Assembly (NCBI GenBank): GCA_037131165.1
Contig: JBAXRO010000092.1
Coordinates: forward strand, 1-6,394
Origin: WLNJ01 sp037131165
GTDB taxonomy: Bacteria > Actinomycetota > Thermoleophilia > Solirubrobacterales > Solirubrobacteraceae
Direction: 5' to 3'
DNA: 6,394 nt
Shown: in pieces, positions 1 through 4,843 of the stretch
Layout of the letters: the number at the start of each line of letters is the position of its first letter
How positions within the stretch are numbered: position 1 is the first letter of the stretch
Made by a program: the position numbers and the translations under genes
The notes under the pieces: model-generated
What the model saw: the letters and a program-made list of their open reading frames with translations, nothing else
Databases searched by the model: none
What the model was told of the DNA's origin: nothing

Positions 1-1058
1 TCGCAGGCGAAGCGCACTGAAGCCTGCGCAGGCCGCTTTGCCGTTCTTGCCTGAAGGATCCAGAGTCGACCCCGCTCGATCGTGAACTCGACGTCCTGGA
101 TGTCGCGGAAGTGCTGCTCGAGGCCGGACAGGATGCCCTTGAGCTCCGCATGGACTCCGGGCATGGCCTTGGCGAGGTCGGAGAGGGGGAGGGCGTTCCT
201 GGATCCCGAGACCACGTCCTCTCCCTGGGCGTTGGCCAGCCAGTCCCCGCTCGGCTCAGGTCCCCCGGTGAGTTCATCGCGGCTGAAGGCGACCCCCGAA
301 CCCGAGTCCTCTCCGAGATTGCCGAACACCATCGCCTGGACGTTCACCGCGGTTCCCCACTCGTCGGGGATGCGGTGGATACGGCGGTAATCGATCGCCC
401 TGCGTCCGTTCCACGATGCGAACACGGCCGCGATCGCCTCGAACAGCTGCTCGCGGGGGTCCTCGGGGAAGGGGCGCCCGCTTGCGGTCTCGATCAGTCG
501 ACTGAAGCGGCCCACCAGATCGCGCAGCGACTCGACCGTGAGGTCAGTGTCGAGCACGGCCCCCGATGCGTGCTTCACGAATTCAATCTCATGCTCCAGC
601 CGTTCGCCGGGGACGGCCCTGACCACGCTCGCGAACATCTGGACGAGCCTGCGGTACGAATCCCACGCGAAACGGGGATCTCCCGATGACCGGGCCAGAC
701 CCTCGACCGATTGCTCGCCCAGCCCGAGGTTGAGGACCGTGTCCATCATCCCGGGCATCGAGACGCGACCCCCGGAGCGGACTGAGACGAGCAGCGGACC
801 CGCGGGCTGTCCCAGCCTGCGGTCAGCACCCTGTTCGAGCCTGTCGATCGCTGCGTCGATCTCGTCGATCAGGTCCTTGGAGATGCTGCCTCGCTCGAGG
901 TAATCCAGGCAGGCCTCGGTCGTCACTGTGAACCCGTCAGGGACCCTTTCCGGGCCGAGCAGCCCGACCATCTCGGCAAGGTTGGCGCCCTTGCCGCCAA
1001 GCAGGTCTCGCATCGAAGCCGAGCCATCGGAGAATCGGTTGACCAAGCGTTTCTGCAT
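1..1058 (-). CDS. ppdK: Pyruvate, phosphate dikinase, N-terminal part (cut by window edge)
   Basis: PPDK interconverts pyruvate, ATP and phosphate with PEP, AMP and pyrophosphate in the cytoplasm. Only 352 codons are in the window, against roughly 870-900 for the family, so the phosphohistidine and PEP/pyruvate barrel domains lie beyond the left edge. The visible part is the ATP-grasp nucleotide-binding region: GGKGANLAEM at residues 21-30, SVRSGGRVSMPGMMDTVLNLG at about 92-112, WGTAVNVQAMVFGN followed by the DSGSGVAFSR loop at 234-260, NAQGEDVV, and QDVEFTIE with LQAR near the end. Glu324, Gln336 and Arg338 match the ATP-binding Glu/Gln/Arg set known from the Clostridium symbiosum enzyme, with a one-residue offset. 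The MDTVLNLG motif separates it from PEP synthase. The ATG at 1058 is well fixed, because an in-frame TAG lies five codons upstream with no ATG or GTG between. No Shine-Dalgarno is visible, so a very short leader is possible. Confidence 0.95.
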   Translation of the reverse strand, partial: MQKRLVNRFSDGSASMRDLLGGKGANLAEMVGLLGPERVPDGFTVTTEACLDYLERGSISKDLIDEIDAAIDRLEQGADRRLGQPAGPLLVSVRSGGRVSMPGMMDTVLNLGLGEQSVEGLARSSGDPRFAWDSYRRLVQMFASVVRAVPGERLEHEIEFVKHASGAVLDTDLTVESLRDLVGRFSRLIETASGRPFPEDPREQLFEAIAAVFASWNGRRAIDYRRIHRIPDEWGTAVNVQAMVFGNLGEDSGSGVAFSRDELTGGPEPSGDWLANAQGEDVVSGSRNALPLSDLAKAMPGVHAELKGILSGLEQHFRDIQDVEFTIERGRLWILQARTAKRPAQASVRFAC

Positions 1059-1169
1059 GCGCAGACCACGCTAACCCCGAGCCGGTGTGCGGTGGGAAGA
1101 GTGAGGACGCCAACGCGCATCTCCCTGATCGCACGATCGGCGGCCTCCCAGCTCGGCTACGCTGCGCTG
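1059..1169. promoter_or_regulatory. Divergent intergenic region between ppdK and the DoxX-like gene
   Basis: This 111-bp gap must hold the promoters of both genes that leave it. On the plus strand TACGCT at 1158-1163 fits the TANNNT -10 pattern, and its last base lies seven positions before the ATG at 1170, the spacing expected for a leaderless transcript. On the minus strand TAGCGT lies about 10-15 bases upstream of the ppdK ATG. Neither has a convincing -35 box and neither gene has a Shine-Dalgarno, so these are weak calls. I see no palindrome here like the one in the P450/fadA control region. Confidence 0.35.
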
Positions 1170-1529
1170 ATGAAACTGATCAAGGCACTCTGCGGTCCGT
1201 TCTTCGTCTTCGCCGGGGCGATGCACTTCATCAGCCCGGGCTTCTACCTGCGGATGATGCCCCCGTGGCTGCCCGCTCACGAGGCGATGAACTACGCCAG
1301 CGGTGCTGCGGAGATCGTCGGCGGGGCGGCGCTGATCCACCCCGACCCGCGTGTCCGGCGCTTCGGTGGGGTCTTTACGATCGCCACCCTGCTTGCCGTC
1401 TACCCGGCGAACATCCACATGGCCTTGAACCCCGACGACTTCAAGGACATCCCGCCCGCGGCATTGTGGGCACGGTTGCCGTTCCAGGCGGTCTTCGTCG
1501 CCTGGGTCGTCGGTGCGATGCGCCGCTAG
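1170..1529 (+). CDS. DoxX-like small integral membrane protein (COG4270-like)
   Basis: A 119-residue hydrophobic protein with four likely membrane helices, at about residues 4-22, 38-57, 64-84 and 98-117. The N-terminal pattern (FAGAMHFI, then PGFYLRMMPPWLP), the SGAAEIVGGAAL helix and the AVYPANIHMALN motif at 76-87 are typical of small DoxX-related membrane proteins. Their biochemical role is not settled, so none is assigned. I chose the ATG at 1170 because it begins directly before the first helix, as in relatives. A GTG at 1092 would add 26 residues (MGRVRTPTRIS...) that are not membrane-like and have no Shine-Dalgarno. The chosen ATG also lacks a Shine-Dalgarno but has a -10-like TACGCT at leaderless spacing. 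The gene converges on the P450, with their stop codons overlapping. Confidence 0.8.
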   Translation: MKLIKALCGPFFVFAGAMHFISPGFYLRMMPPWLPAHEAMNYASGAAEIVGGAALIHPDPRVRRFGGVFTIATLLAVYPANIHMALNPDDFKDIPPAALWARLPFQAVFVAWVVGAMRR

Positions 1530-2782
1530 GCAGCGCGCGGGCCGAGCTTCACCGGCAGTGTCTTCAGCTGGTTGACGAAGCCCGACATGACCCAGGTCGG
1601 CTCGCCGTCGAGTTCCATCCCGGGGTAGCGGGCGAAGGTCTCTTCGAGCAGGATCTTCAGCTCCAGTCGTGCGAGCGCGGCTCCGAGGCAGAAGTGCCGC
1701 CCACCCGCGCCGAACGACTGGTGAGTCGGGTTGCGCTCGACGTCGAAGTCGTCGGGGTTGTCGAACTCGTCCTCGTCACGACCGGCTGCCGGGTACCACA
1801 TGACGACCTTGTCGCCCTTCGCGATCTTCTGGCCCCTGATCTCGGTGTCCTTCGTGGCGGTCCTGCGGAAGTGAGCGAACGCCGGGAACATCCTCAGGGA
1901 CTCCTCTACCGTGCTCGGTACGAGGTCCATGTTCGCGATCAGCTTCGCTTTCTGGTCCGGATTCTCGAGCAGTGCCTTGACGGCGCTGGAGTAGGTCGAC
2001 TTGGTGCTGTCGTTGCCGGCTGCCATCAGCAGGAAGAAGCCCATCACGATCTCGTGCTCCTCGAGTTTCTCGCCGTCGACCTCGGCGTGGACGAGCACGC
2101 TGGTCAAGTCGTCGGTCGGGTTCTCCCGCCGCTCGGCGATCAGTTCGTGCGCCTTCTGGAAGACGATGGGCAGGTCGCGCTCGCGAATCGTGTCAAGACC
2201 CTCGGGGTTGATGTCGGGGTCGTTGGCGGCGAGGATCGTGTTGATCAGGTTCGACCACATCAGGACGTCTTCGTCGGCGATGCCCATGAAGCCGCAGATC
2301 ACCCTCGCGACAACCGGCTGTGCGATCGAGTGGACGATGTCGCAGCCTTCTTCGCCGTCGAGCTTGTCCAGCTCGTCGCGGACGATCGAACGGATCTCGT
2401 CTTCGTGCATCGCGATCCGCTTTGGGGTGAAGCCGCGCTGGAACAGGGCCTTGAGCCTGTCGTGCTTGGGCGGGTCCATCGCGATGAACATGCTCTGCAT
2501 CAGTTCGAGGGGAAGGCCATTGGTCGCGGCCGTGATGCCCCCGATCTCGGAGGAGAACGTCTCCCAGTCGCGGCTGACGAGCCGCAGGTCGTCGGCCTTG
2601 ACGAGCGACCAGAACCCCGGCTCTTCGGGGAAGTCCTGCATCTCCTCGGTCCAGTGGACAGGGCACTCGTTCCGCAGTCGCTTGAAGAACGCGTGCGGGG
2701 GGCCTTCCTGCCACATCTCCTCGTCGAAGACGGGAGTCCCCTCGAGAGGGACTTCTTCTGCGGACATTTCTCCTGCGGACAT
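1526..2782 (-). CDS. Cytochrome P450, CYP124/125/142-like
   Basis: A 418-residue soluble bacterial P450, a heme monooxygenase that needs external ferredoxin and reductase partners; none is encoded here. Visible signatures are the C-helix segment DPPKHDRLK (103-111), the I-helix oxygen-activation motif AAGNDST (254-260), the K-helix ExxR (Glu294, Arg297) and the heme loop FGAGGRHFCLG (357-367) with Cys365 as proximal ligand. The heme loop is one residue longer than the usual FxxGxxxCxG. That form is familiar from actinobacterial CYP124, CYP125 and CYP142, which oxidise sterol side chains or methyl-branched lipids. Lys111 replaces the usual heme-propionate Arg of HxxxR. The substrate is unknown; a lipid or sterol is inferred from the heme loop and from the divergent fadA-fadB operon. 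The ATG at 2782 has a GGAGG four bases upstream and a good promoter, so it is preferred to a second ATG at 2767. Confidence 0.95.
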   Translation of the reverse strand: MSAGEMSAEEVPLEGTPVFDEEMWQEGPPHAFFKRLRNECPVHWTEEMQDFPEEPGFWSLVKADDLRLVSRDWETFSSEIGGITAATNGLPLELMQSMFIAMDPPKHDRLKALFQRGFTPKRIAMHEDEIRSIVRDELDKLDGEEGCDIVHSIAQPVVARVICGFMGIADEDVLMWSNLINTILAANDPDINPEGLDTIRERDLPIVFQKAHELIAERRENPTDDLTSVLVHAEVDGEKLEEHEIVMGFFLLMAAGNDSTKSTYSSAVKALLENPDQKAKLIANMDLVPSTVEESLRMFPAFAHFRRTATKDTEIRGQKIAKGDKVVMWYPAAGRDEDEFDNPDDFDVERNPTHQSFGAGGRHFCLGAALARLELKILLEETFARYPGMELDGEPTWVMSGFVNQLKTLPVKLGPRAA

Positions 2783-2786
2783 GGTT

Positions 2787-2791
2787 CCTCC
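2787..2791 (-). promoter_or_regulatory. Shine-Dalgarno of the P450 gene
   Basis: GGAGG on the minus strand lies four bases upstream of the ATG at 2782. It supports that start over the in-frame ATG at 2767, which has its own GGAG only about three bases away, closer than usual. Confidence 0.7.
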
Positions 2792-2815
2792 GAGTGTCAG
2801 GGACGGGCAACTTCG

Positions 2816-2843
2816 ATTATGCCAAACTTGACGGAGGCGTCAA
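2816..2843 (-). promoter_or_regulatory. Sigma-70-type promoter of the P450 gene
   Basis: On the minus strand TTGACG (2843-2838) and CATAAT (2821-2816) are separated by 16 bases, close to the housekeeping consensus and unusually clear for such GC-rich DNA. Transcription should start near 2805-2810, giving a leader of about 25 bases with a GGAGG. The -35 box forms one arm of the inverted repeat at 2823-2848, so a bound regulator would block RNA polymerase. Confidence 0.7.
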
Positions 2844-2848
2844 CTTTG
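2823..2848. promoter_or_regulatory. Operator candidate 1: 26-bp inverted repeat over the P450 -35 box
   Basis: Two 11-base arms, CAAACTTGACG and CGTCAACTTTG, flank a GAGG centre. Ten of eleven arm positions are complementary; the one mismatch is C2827 against C2844. The core CTTGAC-N6-GTCAAC recurs at 2911-2928. Location over a -35 element suggests a repressor site. The length and symmetry suit a dimeric helix-turn-helix protein such as TetR type, but the family is inferred. Confidence 0.6.
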
Positions 2849-2904
2849 TCTTGGCGCCCGGTCGGGTCCCGCAGGGCCGGAGGGCGTTCCTGTCTCCACA
2901 CGGC

Positions 2905-2910
2905 TACCCT
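2905..2910 (+). promoter_or_regulatory. Possible -10 element of the fadA-fadB operon
   Basis: TACCCT fits the TANNNT -10 pattern and would place the start of transcription near 2916-2918, inside operator candidate 2. No good -35 box is seen at the expected distance, so this is tentative. The alternative, TTGACT at 2912-2917 as a -35 box, has no -10 sequence at 16-18 bases. Confidence 0.35.
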
Positions 2911-2928
2911 CTTGACTCGTCAGTCAAC
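2911..2928. promoter_or_regulatory. Operator candidate 2: TTGACT-CGTC-AGTCAA upstream of fadA
   Basis: Perfect six-base arms, TTGACT (2912-2917) and AGTCAA (2922-2927), flank a four-base centre, the same geometry as operator candidate 1. Both sites also share the outer C on each side, giving CTTGAC-N6-GTCAAC in both. The site ends 30 bases before the fadA ATG and follows the possible -10 box directly, a usual place for repression. Confidence 0.6.
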
Positions 2929-2957
2929 GAAATCACGGACACATGAGGAGTCGGTAG

Positions 2958-4175
2958 ATGCCAGCCACAGACGCACTCGTCTTCGACGCGCTCCGCACGC
3001 CCCGCGGCAAGGGCAAGCAGAACGGGTCGCTTCACAACACCAAGCCGGTTGATCTGGTCGTCGGACTGATGCACGAGATGCTCGTCCGCAACGACCAGCT
3101 CGACCCCAACGCGGTCGACGACGTCGTTCTCGGTTGCGTGACTCCGGTCGGTGACCAGGGTGCCGACATCGCCAAGACCGCGGCGATCAAGGCCGGTCTC
3201 CCCGACACCGTCGCAGGCGTTCAGCTCAACCGCTTCTGCGCATCCGGGCTCGAGGCGGTCAACATCGCCGCCCAGAAGGTCGCCTCCGGCTGGGAGGACC
3301 TCGTCTTCGCCGGTGGAGTCGAGTCGATGTCGCGTCTGCCGATGGGCACCGACGGCGGAGCTTGGGCGATGGACCCGGAGACGAACTTCGACACCTCGTT
3401 CGTCCCTCAGGGAATCAGCGCCGACCTGATCGCGACCGTCGAGGGCTTCACCCGTGACGACGTCGACTCCTATGCGGTCCGCTCCCAGGACCGTGCGTCC
3501 AAGGCTCAGGCCGAGGGGCGCTTCAAGGGTTCGGTCGTCCCCGTCAAGGACCTCAACGACCAAGTCGTGCTCGACCACGACGAGTTCATCCGCGCGGGAA
3601 CGACGGTCGAGACGCTCGGCGGCCTCAACCCGTCGTTCGCCGCGATGGGCGAGATGGGCGGGTTCGACGCAGTCGCGCTCCAGAAGTACCACTGGATCGA
3701 GAAGATCGAGCACGTCCACACGCCCGGCAACTCGTCCGGAATCGTCGACGGCGCGGCGCTGGTCGCAATCGGCAACGAGCAGACCGGCGAGAGGCTCGGC
3801 CTCAAGCCGCGCGCACGGATCCTCGCCACCGCCCTTTCCGGTGCGGATCCGACGATCATGCTGACCGGGCCCGCACCGGCAGCCCGCAAGGCACTCGAGA
3901 AGGCCGGCCTGACGAAGGACGACCTCGACCTGGTCGAGATCAACGAGGCGTTCGCGGCCGTCGTCCTGCGTTTCGTCAAGGACATGGACCTCGACATGGA
4001 AAAGGTCAACGTCAACGGCGGAGCGATCGCGATGGGTCACCCGCTCGGCGCAACCGGGGCGATGATCCTCGGGACGATCATCGACGAGCTGCACAGGACT
4101 GGTGGCCGCTACGGCCTCTGCACCCTTTGCGTCGGCGGTGGCATGGGAATCGCGACTGTGGTGGAGGCGATCTGA
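2958..4175 (+). CDS. fadA: Acetyl-CoA C-acyltransferase (beta-oxidation thiolase), FadA
   Basis: The 405-residue thiolase cleaves 3-ketoacyl-CoA with CoA to acetyl-CoA and a shortened acyl-CoA, the last step of beta-oxidation, and normally forms a cytoplasmic complex with FadB. All catalytic parts are present: nucleophile Cys94 in QLNRFCASGLEAV, NEAF at 329-332, His361 in GGAIAMGHPLGATGA and the second active-site Cys391 in LCVGGGMG. Length and motifs, including GGVESMSRLPMG and VALQKYHW, agree with mycobacterial FadA from memory. The ATG at 2958 has GAGGAG seven bases upstream and the protein begins at the usual place before FDALRTPRGK. fadB follows after two bases, with its Shine-Dalgarno inside the end of fadA, so the two are co-transcribed and probably translationally coupled. 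A biosynthetic thiolase is less likely given the fadB partner. Confidence 0.95.
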   Translation: MPATDALVFDALRTPRGKGKQNGSLHNTKPVDLVVGLMHEMLVRNDQLDPNAVDDVVLGCVTPVGDQGADIAKTAAIKAGLPDTVAGVQLNRFCASGLEAVNIAAQKVASGWEDLVFAGGVESMSRLPMGTDGGAWAMDPETNFDTSFVPQGISADLIATVEGFTRDDVDSYAVRSQDRASKAQAEGRFKGSVVPVKDLNDQVVLDHDEFIRAGTTVETLGGLNPSFAAMGEMGGFDAVALQKYHWIEKIEHVHTPGNSSGIVDGAALVAIGNEQTGERLGLKPRARILATALSGADPTIMLTGPAPAARKALEKAGLTKDDLDLVEINEAFAAVVLRFVKDMDLDMEKVNVNGGAIAMGHPLGATGAMILGTIIDELHRTGGRYGLCTLCVGGGMGIATVVEAI

Positions 4176-4177
4176 GC

Positions 4178-4825
4178 ATGGCTGAGAGCAAGACCATCAA
4201 GTGGGAGCAGGACGCAGACGGCGTCGTAATCCTGACCCTCGACGACCCGAACCAGTCGGCCAACACGATGAACCGTGACTACGGCGAGTCGATGGCCGCC
4301 ACGGTCGAGCGGCTCGAGGCCGAGAAGGACAGCATCAAGGGAGTCGTCATCACCTCCGCGAAGAAGACCTTCTTCGCCGGCGGTGACCTCAATGACCTCA
4401 AGACGGCCAAGCCCGAGCAGGCAGCGGAGCTTGAGGAGATGGTGCGCGAGCTCAAGCGCCAGCTCCGGGTCATCGAGACCCTCGGCAAGCCGGTCGTCGC
4501 CGCCATCAACGGTGCGGCACTCGGCGGCGGGTTGGAGATCACCCTCGCGGCCCACTACCGCGTTGCTGTCGACTCGCCGGCGGTGAAGGTCGGATTCCCA
4601 GAGGTCCAGCTCGGCCTGTTGCCGGGAGCCGGCGGGGTTACGCGCATCGTCAGGATGCGCGGCATCACCGAGGGCCTGATGAGCTGGTTGCTCCAAGGCA
4701 AGCAGTACAACGCAGCAAAGGCCAAGGAGATGGGTGTGATCGACGAGCTCGTCGCCTCCCAGGAAGATCTGGTGCCAGCCGCGAAGAAGTGGATCGAGGC
4801 CAACCCGGAGGCCGTCCAGCCGTGA
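4178..4825 (+). CDS. fadB: FadB 5' part: enoyl-CoA hydratase domain, ended by in-frame TGA
   Basis: The first 215 residues of a FadB-type multifunctional protein, covering the crotonase fold that hydrates trans-2-enoyl-CoA. Signatures are KKTFFAGGDLNDL at 62-74 and AAINGAALGGGLE at 108-120 (oxyanion hole), Glu120 and Glu142 (the catalytic pair, equivalent to Glu119 and Glu139 of E. coli FadB), and LGLLPGAGGVTR at 145-156. The ATG at 4178 lies two bases after the fadA stop with GGAGG at 4163-4167; a start at 4127 would add 17 non-homologous residues inside fadA. The frame stops at TGA 4823-4825 after ...NPEAVQP, but the same frame continues directly with DVKGWKMPGG, which mycobacterial FadB has after a Trp. 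The helices that complete a hydratase lie beyond the stop, so this piece alone is probably not a full enzyme. Confidence 0.85.
   Translation: MAESKTIKWEQDADGVVILTLDDPNQSANTMNRDYGESMAATVERLEAEKDSIKGVVITSAKKTFFAGGDLNDLKTAKPEQAAELEEMVRELKRQLRVIETLGKPVVAAINGAALGGGLEITLAAHYRVAVDSPAVKVGFPEVQLGLLPGAGGVTRIVRMRGITEGLMSWLLQGKQYNAAKAKEMGVIDELVASQEDLVPAAKKWIEANPEAVQP
4823..4825 (+). other. fadB: Premature in-frame TGA inside fadB (expected TGG Trp216)
   Basis: The codons run CAG CCG TGA GAC GTC AAG GGC TGG. From memory, actinobacterial FadB proteins read QPWDVKGYKMPGG here, so a single G-to-A change at 4825 accounts for the stop. No base is inserted or lost: read through, the frame gives 729 residues, close to the roughly 720 of mycobacterial FadB. 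Both flanks are well conserved, with no sign of further decay. It may be a recent nonsense mutation, a sequencing or assembly error, or, less likely, readthrough or restart at the ATG 18 bases downstream. Confidence 0.85.
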
Positions 4826-4843
4826 GACGTCAAGGGCTGGAAG

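Noticed and set aside
1..1058. PEP synthase (ppsA) instead of pyruvate, phosphate dikinase
   Set aside because: The MPGMMDTVLNLG, WGTAVNVQAMVFGN and QDVEFTIE motifs are those of PPDK.
2912..2917. TTGACT as the -35 box of the fadA promoter
   Set aside because: No -10-like sequence lies 16-18 bases downstream; the stretch fits better as one arm of the second inverted repeat.
1085..3052. A 655-codon open frame on the plus strand across the P450 region
   Set aside because: It lies opposite the P450, which has all family motifs, and its sequence is low-complexity (rich in Val, Asp, Leu, Arg, Glu) with no recognisable domain. Long antisense open frames are common in GC-rich DNA.
2904..4094. A 396-codon open frame on the minus strand across fadA
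   Set aside because: It mirrors the codon pattern of fadA and shows no domain; fadA itself is certain.
4127..4177. Longer fadB start at 4127
   Set aside because: The extra 17 residues overlap the end of fadA and do not resemble FadB, whereas the ATG at 4178 has a Shine-Dalgarno and fits the family start.
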